From Treponema sp. (GTDB taxonomy: Bacteria; Spirochaetota; Spirochaetia; Treponematales; Treponemataceae), in assembly GCA_017469785.1 (NCBI GenBank), contig JAFUFU010000039.1, forward strand, positions 1 to 56,806: DNA of 56,806 nt. The letters are read 5' to 3'. How positions within the stretch are numbered: the first letter of the stretch is position 1; the number at the start of each line of letters is the position of its first letter. The translations under genes and the position numbers were made by a program. Positions 43,812 through 51,861 of this stretch are shown one piece after another. A model generated the notes under the pieces. It did not search any database. It was not told where the DNA came from and saw only the letters and a list, made by a program, of their open reading frames with translations.

Positions 43812-45782
43812 TTAGTTTACAATCAGCAAAATCTCTGCTCCGAATTTCTCCACCTTCTTTTCGCCCAGACCGTTCACATCGTAGAGCTCATCACTCGTGC
43901 GCGGTTTTTTCAGCGCGATGTCGTTCATTGTTTTGTCTCCGAAAATCACGTAGGGTGGCACGTTCATCTCCTCGGCTTTCCGCTTCCGCCACTTTTTCAG
44001 CTCTCCCTGAATCCGCTTCCCTTCTTCATCGTCACCGAAATCGACTTCTTTTTTGTGAAGGACAAAGCCTGTTTTCGGGGACTTGTCCGGCTGTGACCAG
44101 CTTGATTTTTTCTTTTCGGGCTTGGGAAACATGATTCCGCCTGCGCTTCCGACGCTTGCGCGATATTTGGGCGTGAATGTGCCTTCTGCCTGCAAATCCA
44201 CGGAAGATGCATTTCCGCTCCCTTTGGGCGTGTTGAAGGGCAGCATGATTTTGTCGCGGTTTTTCAATGCGGCCAGACCGTCGTTGGTCAGGAGCAGAAT
44301 GTTGTAGTCTCCGTATTTTGTGATGAAATTCTTTTCGATTAAAAGATTTACAAGCTCATGCCACTGATTCTTGTCCATCTCCCGCCCGATTCCCCAGGTT
44401 GAAATCATGTTGTGGCCGTTGTCGATGATTCTCTGTGCCCGTGAGCCCAGCAGCACGTCAATAATGTAGGCCGCGCCGAATCTGGAATTCGTTCTGATAA
44501 TGCAGCTCATGAGTTTCTGGCAGGGAATTGTCATATCTATTTCGGGAATCGGCCCCTGCTTGCACAAGTCGCAGCACCGGCTTTCCGTCTCCCCTTCTTT
44601 TTCCCCGGCCTTTTTCTCATAGTTTTCGCCAAAGTACGAAAGCAAAAGTTTTCTCCGGCATGTCCGCCCTGTCGCATAGGAAATCATTCCCTGAAGTAGA
44701 CTTTCGCACCGTTGTCTGTCGCTGGCTTCGTCAAAAAAGTAGCGGATTTTGTGAATGTCTCCTGCTGAGTAAAGCAGCAGGGCCTCGCTTTGTAAGCCGT
44801 CCCGCCCGGCACGTCCTATTTCCTGATAATATTGCTCAAGGGATTTCGGCATGTCGTAGTGGATTACGAAGCGCACGTTAGGCTTGTCGATACCCATTCC
44901 GAAGGCGAGGGTAGCCACCATAATCTGCACCTGGTCGCGGATAAATTTTGTCTGATGGTCGGCCCTTACCTCGTCCGTAAGCCCCGCGTGATAATTCAGC
45001 ACGGAATAGCCCAGCTTGTCCAGCTTTTCTGTCAGCTCGTCCACCTGTTTTTTTGAAAAACAATAGATGATGCCGCTTTCGTCCCAATGTCTGCGGATAC
45101 ATTCCACCACCTGATCCAGTGCATTTCGGCTTTTCTGCCGCACATCGAGGAAAATATTTGGCCTGTCAAAGCTCGAGACCAGAACCGCGGGATTTTTCAG
45201 CTTCAGGTTCTTGATGATGTCTTCCCGGACAGAGCGAGTCGCCGTTGCCGTCAGCGCAAGGAAGACCGCGTCCTTAAATTGCGACCTCAGAGATGAAATC
45301 TCAAGGTAGTCCGGCCTGAAATCGTGCCCCCACTCAGAAACGCAGTGGGCCTCGTCAATGGTAATGCAGCTCACCGTCACCCGGCTGTCGTGAAGAAGGT
45401 CGTTGATTTTGGGCGTGACCAGGGTTTCGGGGGCGACATAAACGATTTTGGTCTCTCCCCGGCGTATTGAATTCATGGAATCTTTGTAATCTTCCCATTC
45501 CACGGTTGAATTGAGGAAAACCGCATTGACTCCCGCCGCATTTAATGCCGCCACCTGATCCTGCATGAGGGAAATAAGGGGCGAGACAACCACGGTAAGT
45601 CCCTTGAAAATAAGCGCGGGAATCTGATAGCACAGTGACTTTCCGCCGCCGGTGGGCATGATAGCCAGCGTGTCCTTTTTTGAGAGCACATTCGTAATTA
45701 CGTCCTTTTGCAGCAGCCTGAAAGAGTCATAGCCAAAAACCGATTTCAAAACCTCTTCAGGCGATTTGTTCGTGTAGTCCAT
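43812..45782 (-). CDS. recQ: ATP-dependent DNA helicase RecQ
   Basis: RecQ unwinds DNA 3'-5' in recombination and fork repair. The 656-residue protein has IMPTGGGKSLCYQIPAL (Walker A near residues 39-55), TIDEAHCVSEWGHDFR (DEAH near 145), ATATRSVREDI, and GRAGRDG in the second lobe. A zinc-binding region (CRRKLLLSYFGE ... CCDLCKQGP near 375-410) and winged helix follow. A charged linker near 520-580 leads to a C-terminal HRDC domain (PYVIFGDKTMNDIALKKP). ATG 45782 is chosen because AGGAAAAG lies upstream; a longer frame to 45839 lacks conserved sequence. Confidence 0.96.
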   Translation of the reverse strand: MDYTNKSPEEVLKSVFGYDSFRLLQKDVITNVLSKKDTLAIMPTGGGKSLCYQIPALIFKGLTVVVSPLISLMQDQVAALNAAGVNAVFLNSTVEWEDYKDSMNSIRRGETKIVYVAPETLVTPKINDLLHDSRVTVSCITIDEAHCVSEWGHDFRPDYLEISSLRSQFKDAVFLALTATATRSVREDIIKNLKLKNPAVLVSSFDRPNIFLDVRQKSRNALDQVVECIRRHWDESGIIYCFSKKQVDELTEKLDKLGYSVLNYHAGLTDEVRADHQTKFIRDQVQIMVATLAFGMGIDKPNVRFVIHYDMPKSLEQYYQEIGRAGRDGLQSEALLLYSAGDIHKIRYFFDEASDRQRCESLLQGMISYATGRTCRRKLLLSYFGENYEKKAGEKEGETESRCCDLCKQGPIPEIDMTIPCQKLMSCIIRTNSRFGAAYIIDVLLGSRAQRIIDNGHNMISTWGIGREMDKNQWHELVNLLIEKNFITKYGDYNILLLTNDGLAALKNRDKIMLPFNTPKGSGNASSVDLQAEGTFTPKYRASVGSAGGIMFPKPEKKKSSWSQPDKSPKTGFVLHKKEVDFGDDEEGKRIQGELKKWRKRKAEEMNVPPYVIFGDKTMNDIALKKPRTSDELYDVNGLGEKKVEKFGAEILLIVN

Positions 45783-45921
45783 CTTTTCCTTTTTTATATA
45801 TAAGCGAGAATAACAAAAAACTAAACAATTTTTGTACACGACATTTTATTTAATTTTTTTCATTAATTCTATCTAAACTACTTGCAATTTTTAATGTTTT
45901 TTTGTTATACTCTCTCTACTT

Positions 45922-46004
45922 GCCGGGTTGGTGAAATGGTAGACACTACAGACTCAAAATCTGTTGCCTTCACGGGCGTCTGAGTTCGAGTCTCAGACCC
46001 GGTA
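45922..46004 (+). tRNA. tRNA-Leu (anticodon CAA)
   Basis: Acceptor GCCGGGT pairs with ACCCGGT (with a G-U at the first position), the D-arm is TTGGTGAAATGGTAGA, the anticodon arm CAGACTCAAAATCTG gives loop CTCAAAA and anticodon CAA, and a long variable arm is followed by CTGAG TTCGAGT CTCAG. The variable arm and anticodon fit tRNA-Leu reading UUG. CCA is not encoded. Confidence 0.95.
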
Positions 46005-46011
46005 AAATCTT

Positions 46012-46048
46012 AACTTTGCGGTGTTTTCAAGCTGCAAAGTTTTTTTTT
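46012..46048 (+). terminator. tRNA-Leu terminator
   Basis: AACTTTGC (46012-46019) pairs with GCAAAGTT (46034-46041) and T continues to 46048. Confidence 0.85.
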
Positions 46049-46067
46049 GCGCCAAACCTTCTGGCTG

Positions 46068-46150
46068 CCGCTGTTCCGCGGCTCGGTAACCCTCGGTGCC
46101 GGTCTCAAGCCCGGCACTGGCCAAGGGCCACCGCTCCATAGCGGGGCGGC
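46068..46150 (+). repeat. family C GC-rich multi-hairpin repeat, copy 1
   Basis: Blocks in order: CCGCTGTTCCGCGGCTCGGT, CCCTCGG, the stem GTGCCGG/CCGGCAC (46096-46117), CTGGC, GCCACCGCTCCATAGCGG and GGCGGC. The outer blocks match 56696-56775 nearly base for base, while the central stem differs in sequence but not in pairing. It lies just after the tRNA terminator. Confidence 0.8.
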
Positions 46151-46178
46151 ATTTTATTTTCAGTGCAAACAACTTCCT

Positions 46179-47825
46179 TCAGTCTCCTTCACCGAATTCT
46201 TCTAGTGCTCCGCTGCCTTTGCGCAGTTGAATTGCTTCGAGAATGTGGGCCGCAGTTATTTTATCACTTGCCTCCATATCTGCGATTGTCCGTGAAAGTT
46301 TCAGAATCGAAGCCGCTGCCCTTTGGGAAAAATCATTGTTGAAAATCGAATTGTCGAGAATCGTCTGCTCATCTTTTCCAAGCCTGCAGAATTCAAGAAT
46401 TTCCTGTGGCGTGAGGCTGGCGTTTTTCTTTCCCTGCCGCTTTCTCTGAATGGCCGTTGCCACGGAAATCTGCTGCCTGAGTGCGGCCGTCGTAATCCGC
46501 TCCTCTTCATCTTCCCGAAAAATCTGGATTTTTTCACAGACCTGACAGTTTTCCTGCTCGGTACAGCGTTCGCACGGATGAATGGAGGCTGCTCCGATTT
46601 TCACGTCCTGGGCGCCGTTCTGCACGTTTATGCGGATGTCGATTCTGTCAAGAAGGGGGCCTGAGAATTTCCTCCAGTATTGACCCACAGATTTTGCGCT
46701 GCACAGGCATATTTTGCCCGCAGAGCCGTAATTTCCGCAGGGGCAGGGATTCGTGGCAATCAAAAGCTGGAATCTGGCCGGATAAACGGTAGTGCGGCCT
46801 GCACGGCTTATCGAAATCCTCCCTGTCTCGATGGGAACCCGGAGCATCTGCAGTACGGAGGAGCGGAATTCAGCGGCTTCATCCAGAAAAAGCACGCCGT
46901 TGTGGGCCAGGGAAATTTCTCCCGGACGGCAGGTCGCGCCTCCTCCGCACATGCCCTCAAGGCTGGAGCTTTGGTGCGGCATCCTGAAGGGCGGAACTCT
47001 CATCAGTGGTTCGCTGGGGCTCAAAAGCCCTGCAATCGAATGGATCCGCGTGGAACTTTGCGCTTCCTCCACTGTCAGAAGGGGCAGCAGCTCCCCGAAT
47101 CTGCTCAGGGCCAGCGTTTTACCGCACCCCGGCGGTCCGAAGGCCAGCAGGTTGTGCCCCCCGGCCGCAGCAATCTGCAGGGCGCGGATTAAGTCCCGTT
47201 GATGCCGGATTTCACTGAAATTGATTCCTCCGGTCTCAGCCGGGAAAAGTACGTCGTTAATTGAAACGCTTCCCTCGGGAACAAAGGATTTATCCTCGCC
47301 GTCGTTCAGGGCCGTAAACAGTTCTTGATTGGAAAGCGCATTGTAGGCTTCGCTCAAATTCATCGCCCCGAATACTTTCATGCCGGCAACTTCCCGTGCC
47401 TCAGAAGCGTTGGCCGTGCTTACTATACATTTGCAGATTCCTGCCTGAACCGCCGTGCTGGCCGCCGCGTGAACTGCCTTTACCGGACGAATTGCGCCAG
47501 AAAGCTCCAGCTCCCCCATCACCAGTATTGGCTCTCTGTTGAAATCCGCATTCGTGCTTTCGGCGAGGACGGCAAGGGCAAGGGCCAGATCGAATCCGGC
47601 CCCTTCTTTCTTTAAATCAGCCGGGGACAGGGAAATCAGAACTCGCTCCTGCGGAAATTCAAATCCTGAATTTCTGATTGCGCTCCGCATGCGTTCTCTG
47701 GATTCCTTGACCGCATTGTCTGCCAGCCCCACTATGTCCACCGCAGGAATACCCCGCCTCAAATCTACCTCGACAGTTACAAGGGAGCCTTCGTAGCCAA
47801 ATGGTGAAAAAGAAAAAATCGTCAT
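46179..47825 (-). CDS. comM: YifB/ComM-family AAA+ ATPase
   Basis: A 548-residue Mg-chelatase-like AAA+ protein; ComM is a hexameric branch-migration helicase used in natural transformation. An N-terminal Lon-protease-like fold (VEVDLRRGIPAVDIVGLAD near residues 18-36) is followed by FGPPGCGKTLALSRF (Walker A near 230-244), LFLDEAAEF (Walker B near 313-321) and a C-terminal Mg-chelatase domain with CERCTEQENCQVC, a cysteine cluster typical of the family. ATG 47825 is chosen for its upstream GGAG. Whether this species takes up DNA is not known. Confidence 0.92.
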   Translation of the reverse strand: MTIFSFSPFGYEGSLVTVEVDLRRGIPAVDIVGLADNAVKESRERMRSAIRNSGFEFPQERVLISLSPADLKKEGAGFDLALALAVLAESTNADFNREPILVMGELELSGAIRPVKAVHAAASTAVQAGICKCIVSTANASEAREVAGMKVFGAMNLSEAYNALSNQELFTALNDGEDKSFVPEGSVSINDVLFPAETGGINFSEIRHQRDLIRALQIAAAGGHNLLAFGPPGCGKTLALSRFGELLPLLTVEEAQSSTRIHSIAGLLSPSEPLMRVPPFRMPHQSSSLEGMCGGGATCRPGEISLAHNGVLFLDEAAEFRSSVLQMLRVPIETGRISISRAGRTTVYPARFQLLIATNPCPCGNYGSAGKICLCSAKSVGQYWRKFSGPLLDRIDIRINVQNGAQDVKIGAASIHPCERCTEQENCQVCEKIQIFREDEEERITTAALRQQISVATAIQRKRQGKKNASLTPQEILEFCRLGKDEQTILDNSIFNNDFSQRAAASILKLSRTIADMEASDKITAAHILEAIQLRKGSGALEEFGEGD

Positions 47826-47919
47826 GTAATTCTCCTGTTTTACCCTTATATAGCGAAAAAAAAGTGATTTTTGGCAATCTCCAGCGATTTTTTTTGAAAA
47901 AAAAGTGAAAAAATAAAAT

Positions 47920-47948
47920 TTGGCGAATTCAGAAAAGCGTAGTATAAT
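47920..47948 (+). promoter_or_regulatory. hpf promoter
   Basis: TTGGCG (47920-47925), 17-base spacer, TATAAT (47943-47948). The expected transcript start near 47955 leaves a leader of about 40 bases with AAGGAG before ATG 47995. Confidence 0.75.
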
Positions 47949-47994
47949 AAAAGTACGCAAGCGATTGCGAATCCATATTTAAGGAGAACCTAAA

Positions 47995-48285
47995 ATGACT
48001 AAATCAATTTCAGCCGTCGGCTTTGTATTCGAAGAAAAACAATCAGACATGATCGAAAAAAAACTTTCACGTATTTCATATGCGGATGACCTTATCGTTG
48101 ATTTGATTCTTCGCGTTAAGCACGACAAGGCTTATAATTTTGATTGTACTGTGAATTTTAAATGGGGGGCACAGGCTCACGTTGCCTCTGAGGATTTTGA
48201 CTTCGGTGCCGCACTTAACAAACTTATGGACGTGCTTGATACAAAAGTAAAAAAAGAAAAGGACAAGATCCAAGAGAAGAAATAG
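47995..48285 (+). CDS. hpf: ribosome hibernation promoting factor (short HPF/RaiA type)
   Basis: A 96-residue S30AE-domain protein that binds the 30S decoding region and stores ribosomes as inactive particles in slow growth. It shows the family order: EEKQSDMIEKKLSRI helix, two strands (DLILRVKHDKAYNFDCTVNFKW), then AHVASEDFDFGAALNKLMDVLDTKV. It lacks the C-terminal dimerisation domain of long HPF. It starts a cluster hpf-hprK-ptsH, an order comparable to the rpoN-hpf-ptsN-hprK-npr group of proteobacteria. It has its own strong promoter and terminator, so expression is separate from hprK. Confidence 0.88.
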   Translation: MTKSISAVGFVFEEKQSDMIEKKLSRISYADDLIVDLILRVKHDKAYNFDCTVNFKWGAQAHVASEDFDFGAALNKLMDVLDTKVKKEKDKIQEKK

Positions 48286-48291
48286 TATTTT

Positions 48292-48316
48292 TCCCCGCTT
48301 TGGCGGGGATTTTTTA
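48292..48316 (+). terminator. hpf terminator
   Basis: TCCCCGC (48292-48298) pairs with GCGGGGA (48303-48309) around TTTG, followed by T to 48316. Confidence 0.88.
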
Positions 48317-48325
48317 TAAAAACAC

Positions 48326-48354
48326 TTGCATTTGTCGCTTGCAAAGTGTATAGT
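48326..48354 (+). promoter_or_regulatory. hprK promoter, predicted leaderless
   Basis: TTGCAT (48326-48331), 17-base spacer, TATAGT (48349-48354), then ATTCAC and ATG at 48361. The expected +1 is the A of ATG. Confidence 0.7.
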
Positions 48355-48360
48355 ATTCAC

Positions 48361-49350
48361 ATGGCGGATAAAGTTTTTACCGTATTAGATTTACTTGACA
48401 TGGAGCTTCCGGAACACAGCCAGCTACATCTCAAATGTATCGGTGGTCGTTCCAGTCTTTCAAATGTCATCTCTGCTCCAGAAATCAATCGTCCGGGGCT
48501 TGCGCTCACAGGATTTTATGAGTCTTTCGCGCGTGGTTGCGTTCAGCTTTTCGGCATTGCAGAAAGCGCCTATCTCCGAAAGCTCTATGCCGAAAACAAA
48601 ACGGATTCTCTCGCTCAAATGTTCGAATACGGAATCCCGTGCGTTTTCTTTGCCCAAAATCTTACTCCTCCGGATGACTTTGTCAAATTGGCAGAATCTT
48701 CAGGTTGTGCTGTCTTGCAGACAGAGCTAGAGCTTACGGAATTTTCTTTGCGGCTCATGCGCGTCTTTTCAAATATTTTTGCCCCCAAAAAAACTCTGCA
48801 TGGCGTTTTGGTAGAAGTCTACGGTATCGGCATCTTGCTTACTGGGCATTCCGGTGTCGGAAAATCAGAATGTGCGCTGGAATTGGTCGAGCGCGGGCAT
48901 CGTCTCGTCGCTGACGACATCGTTGAAATCCGCAGCGTGAACGGCAATTCGATTTTGGGGCAGGGCGCAAACACGCTTATCAGCCACCACATGGAAATCC
49001 GAGGCTTAGGCATAATCAATATCGCGCAGATGTACGGTGTCGGTTCAATCCGAGAGCAAAAGGAAATTCAGCTGGTTATCCGTCTTGAGGAATGGGACAA
49101 CTCAAAGGTTTATGACCGTGTCGGAAACAACATGGAAACCCTTGATTTCCTCGGCGTAAAGGTTCCCACCATCGAAATCCCGGTTAAGCCTGGCCGAAAT
49201 TTGCCAATCATTATTGAAGCCGCCGCCATGAACGAGCGTCTCAAGGCCCGCGGTTACAACTCGGCCAGAGATTTCAACCAGAATATCCTCAAATGGATTG
49301 AAACTGGTGAAGTCCAGAATGCCTATTATGGCACAGATGATTCTTATTAA
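48361..49350 (+). CDS. hprK: HPr kinase/phosphorylase
   Basis: Phosphorylates HPr on Ser46 and removes that phosphate, setting carbon-catabolite signalling. The 329-residue protein has the P-loop TGHSGVGKSECALELVERGH at residues 161-180 and the HprK signature MEIRGLGIINIAQMYGVGSI near 211-230. The N-terminal half is the usual MurF-like domain. ATG 48361 is chosen, not a GTG five codons earlier, because that GTG overlaps the -10. No SD is present, so translation is probably leaderless. ptsH follows 48 bases later with a weak hairpin between. Confidence 0.96.
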   Translation: MADKVFTVLDLLDMELPEHSQLHLKCIGGRSSLSNVISAPEINRPGLALTGFYESFARGCVQLFGIAESAYLRKLYAENKTDSLAQMFEYGIPCVFFAQNLTPPDDFVKLAESSGCAVLQTELELTEFSLRLMRVFSNIFAPKKTLHGVLVEVYGIGILLTGHSGVGKSECALELVERGHRLVADDIVEIRSVNGNSILGQGANTLISHHMEIRGLGIINIAQMYGVGSIREQKEIQLVIRLEEWDNSKVYDRVGNNMETLDFLGVKVPTIEIPVKPGRNLPIIIEAAAMNERLKARGYNSARDFNQNILKWIETGEVQNAYYGTDDSY

Positions 49351-49356
49351 ACAGTG

Positions 49357-49374
49357 TCCGCTTCGCGGATTTTT
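49357..49374 (+). terminator. short hairpin between hprK and ptsH (attenuator-like)
   Basis: TCCGC (49357-49361) pairs with GCGGA (49365-49369), followed by five T. It is short, so it may only partly stop transcription between hprK and ptsH. Confidence 0.5.
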
Positions 49375-49398
49375 CAAAAATAAAAAAGGAGTTTTGTT

Positions 49399-49665
49399 AT
49401 GACAGAGAAAATGCTTACCGTGTTGAATCGAGCTGGAATCCATGCTCGTCCGGCTGCACTTATCGCGCAGACTGCAAACAAATTTTCATCAGAAATTACC
49501 ATCGAAAAAGATTCTGCCGCTGTAAATGCGAAGTCTATCATGGGTGTGATTACCATGGCGGCCGGATACAACACTCAGTTAGTTTTACGTGCCGAAGGCA
49601 GCGACGAAAAAGAAGCTGTAGCCGCAATCGTACAGCTTTTCGAAAGCAAATTTGAAGAAGACTAA
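49399..49665 (+). CDS. ptsH: phosphocarrier protein HPr
   Basis: An 88-residue HPr with both regulatory sites: His15 in RAGIHARPAA, phosphorylated by EI, and Ser46 in AVNAKSIMGV, the HprK target. With ptsI at 7448 and hprK just upstream, the whole relay is present but no EII permease is visible in the window. AAGGAG precedes the ATG. A strong SD here contrasts with the leaderless hprK. Confidence 0.97.
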   Translation: MTEKMLTVLNRAGIHARPAALIAQTANKFSSEITIEKDSAAVNAKSIMGVITMAAGYNTQLVLRAEGSDEKEAVAAIVQLFESKFEED

Positions 49666-49688
49666 TAACCGATAATAAGGAGTCCGCA

Positions 49689-50297
49689 ATGAAACAGATA
49701 ACAGAACGGCAGCAGGAAGTTTTGGATTTTATTTCAAGTTTTACAAAATCAAATAACTATCCACCTACTGTCCGTGAAATTGGTGAGCATTTCAGAATTT
49801 CGCTTCGGGCTGTTCAGGATCATATTGCTGCCCTGCAAAAGAAAGGTTTCCTTTCTCAGACTCAAAAGCGCGCACGGTCTCTCAATGTAATTTCCGGTGC
49901 CAATTCTGAACCGCAGACTTTTGTAAGCAAGGTTCCTCTTCTTGGAACTGTCGCCGCCGGCAAACCTCTTTTAAGCGAGGAAAATCTCGACGGCTATGTA
50001 AATCTTACGGAACCCTTTGTACGCCCTGGTAAAAGCTATTTTGCGCTTCGGGTCCGTGGTCAGAGCATGATTGACGCTGGAATCCTGGAAGGAGATTTGG
50101 CGGTCGTGGAGCAGGCCCAGACGGCAGTTGACGGTCAGATTGTTGTCGCTGTCATAGACAATGCCATCACGCTCAAGAGATTCTACAAAGAAGCAGACCG
50201 TGTCAGATTGCAGCCGGAAAATGCCGCTTTCCAGCCGATTTACAGCACTGAAGTCACGATTGTAGGCATCCTGTCAAATATCGTCAGAACTTACTAG
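49689..50297 (+). CDS. lexA: SOS repressor LexA
   Basis: A 202-residue repressor-protease. The N-terminal winged helix reads PPTVREIGEHFRISLRAVQDH near residues 25-45. Self-cleavage should occur at Ala90-Gly91 in GTVAAGKP, using Ser126 (RGQSMID) and Lys163 (ITLKRF). All catalytic residues are present, so a DNA-damage response is likely. LexA operators were not recognised because the spirochaetal box varies between genera. It follows ptsH by 23 bases with AAGGAG before the ATG, an unusual link between the PTS relay and SOS control. Confidence 0.95.
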   Translation: MKQITERQQEVLDFISSFTKSNNYPPTVREIGEHFRISLRAVQDHIAALQKKGFLSQTQKRARSLNVISGANSEPQTFVSKVPLLGTVAAGKPLLSEENLDGYVNLTEPFVRPGKSYFALRVRGQSMIDAGILEGDLAVVEQAQTAVDGQIVVAVIDNAITLKRFYKEADRVRLQPENAAFQPIYSTEVTIVGILSNIVRTY

Positions 50298-50310
50298 GCC
50301 GGCTTTTTGT

Positions 50311-51336
50311 ATGTCAGCTCCGCTTTATCTTTATACGGGACCAGAAATTGGTAGCCGGAACGAACAGGTTGAGTCAATCAGGAAATCTCTCGAAAAAAAG
50401 TTTGGGGACATTGACAGTTATCTTCTGTATGCGTCGGACAGTAAAATTGAAGATATTGTCGCCAAACTGCAGACAGATTCTCTGTTCGTACCTGCAACTT
50501 GCGTGGTTCTGAGAGAAGCGGAACTTATCAAGAAAAAGGACGAAATCGAAATCATTGCCGCCTGGCTCAAGAATGCAAAAGACACTTCTGTTTTGATTCT
50601 TGTTTCTGATGAAATTTCAATTGATTCCAAGCTGGATAAGCTTGTTCCCAAGGAAAATAAGCAGATTTTCTGGGCTATGGACGAAAGTCGTCTCGGCTCA
50701 TGGCTGCAAAATCATTTCCGCAAGTCTGGCTATTCAATCGAACTTGATGCGATTGATTCCATACTTGAGCTTGCTGAAAACAATACAGAAGCCCTTCGCT
50801 CTGAATGCAATCGTTTTTTTCTCTGCTTCCCCAAAGAGCACACTATCTCTGTTTCGGACGTGGAGCAGATTCTGGCGCACAATCGTGAGGAGTCGGCTTT
50901 TACCTTGTTTGATGCCATGGCGAATCCCTCGGAGTCTCCTTCAATGCGCTTCGAGTCTGCGCTCTCCATTCTTCAAAAAATTCTCCTTACCAAGAACAAC
51001 AGCCCTGTGATGATTCTTGCCGGCCTGGCTTCCTGTTTCCGCCGCCTTGAGCTGTGGCATTCAATTCACGCCGGGGGCGCATATCTCGATGACTTCGCAT
51101 TAAAATCAAAAGGCTTTACAAGCAAGACTGCCCGCAACCAGTATTCACGCGCGTCACGGGTCTGGAATTTCGGTCAGTGCGCCGCTGTTCTCGCCGCCAT
51201 TGCTTCTGCAGATGCCGAGATGCGCTCTTCTGGAACAGCCCTTCAAGACACACAGCTGTCACTTCTTCTCTATGAGGTCATAATGAAGAACGGCGGGCGC
51301 TCGGCTCGCTATGAAGCCTCCGAGCTTCTTGCCTAG
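50311..51336 (+). CDS. holA: DNA polymerase III delta subunit
   Basis: Delta opens the sliding clamp in the clamp loader. The 341-residue protein begins PLYLYTGPEIGSRNEQVESI and has the family pattern LFVPATCVVLREAE near residues 57-70 and WLKNAKDTSVLILVSDE near 84-100, with the helical C-terminal lid (FDAMANPSESPSMRFESAL). Delta sequences are weakly conserved, so the call rests on overall layout. It starts 13 bases after lexA with little SD, so it is probably coupled to lexA. Confidence 0.85.
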   Translation: MSAPLYLYTGPEIGSRNEQVESIRKSLEKKFGDIDSYLLYASDSKIEDIVAKLQTDSLFVPATCVVLREAELIKKKDEIEIIAAWLKNAKDTSVLILVSDEISIDSKLDKLVPKENKQIFWAMDESRLGSWLQNHFRKSGYSIELDAIDSILELAENNTEALRSECNRFFLCFPKEHTISVSDVEQILAHNREESAFTLFDAMANPSESPSMRFESALSILQKILLTKNNSPVMILAGLASCFRRLELWHSIHAGGAYLDDFALKSKGFTSKTARNQYSRASRVWNFGQCAAVLAAIASADAEMRSSGTALQDTQLSLLLYEVIMKNGGRSARYEASELLA

Positions 51337-51420
51337 CATCCCGAATGTCGGTTCTTGCAGAAAGCATGTTTTGTATACGCTGTCAGGTTGAAACTCGAAG
51401 TTAGGGCTGGTAAATGCTGG

Positions 51421-51440
51421 AAAAATCTTCCGCGGATTTT
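51421..51440 (+). terminator. terminator between convergent holA and PC4-like genes
   Basis: AAAAATC pairs with GATTTTT around TTCCGCG, with T continuing to the PC4-like gene's stop. Because the stem is AT-only it is weak, but the arrangement is terminator-like in both directions. Confidence 0.45.
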
Positions 51441-51441
51441 T

Positions 51442-51669
51442 TTAGCTTATTTCAATCGCGTTGAGAAGGTCCCTTAGGTTTTTTAATTCCTCTGCGCTCA
51501 GTGTCACGCCTTTTCCCATCTTCTGGTGGTCGCCGGACCAGCTTCGCAAGTCGTATTTCGCCGCTTTTTTGTTCCAGGAAATTTTATTCAGCTCAAGATT
51601 CCAGCCACCGCTTCCTGTTGCTATAATTCTGTGTTCATCGAGAAAGTCAAAAGTAAAATTTTCAGCCAT
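51442..51669 (-). CDS. PC4/YdbC-family single-stranded DNA-binding protein
   Basis: A 75-residue protein matching the bacterial YdbC form of the PC4 transcription coactivator domain: GGWNLELNKISWNKKAAKYDLRSW-type core, then HQKMGKGVTLSAEELKNLRDLL. Such proteins bind single-stranded nucleic acid as dimers; the cellular role is unsettled. GGAGG lies just upstream of the ATG. A palindrome related to the one at 2250 lies about 20 bases upstream. Confidence 0.85.
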   Translation of the reverse strand: MAENFTFDFLDEHRIIATGSGGWNLELNKISWNKKAAKYDLRSWSGDHQKMGKGVTLSAEELKNLRDLLNAIEIS

Positions 51670-51685
51670 GAGAATCCTCCAGATT

Positions 51686-51709
51686 TCTAAAATCGCAATT
51701 TTTAGAGAT
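51686..51709. repeat. imperfect palindrome related to 2250-2285
   Basis: TCTAAAATCGCAATTTTTAG shares its core TCTAAAA...TTTTTAGAGAT with the perfect palindrome at 2250-2285. It also resembles the AAAATCGCA stem of family B. Confidence 0.5.
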
Positions 51710-51783
51710 GCTCTTTATATTTCAGATTATACCCTCAAAAACGCTGAAATGCACATTTTTTCTTTTTTAAAAATATAAGTTTG

Positions 51784-51812
51784 TTGCCTACCTTTTGTTT
51801 CTTCTCTATAAT
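51784..51812 (+). promoter_or_regulatory. promoter of the TmpA-like lipoprotein operon
   Basis: TTGCCT (51784-51789), 17-base spacer, TATAAT (51807-51812). The leader of about 43 bases carries GGGAGGA before the GTG start. Confidence 0.65.
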
Positions 51813-51861
51813 GAAGAAAAAGATACCGATATAAAAAGAGGTATAACTTAGGGAGGACTAA

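Noticed and set aside
47826..47960. N-terminal extension of the comM-like gene
   Set aside because: The 45 extra residues are Phe/Lys rich and AT-derived, overlap the promoter region of hpf, and the family start MTIFSF has its own SD.
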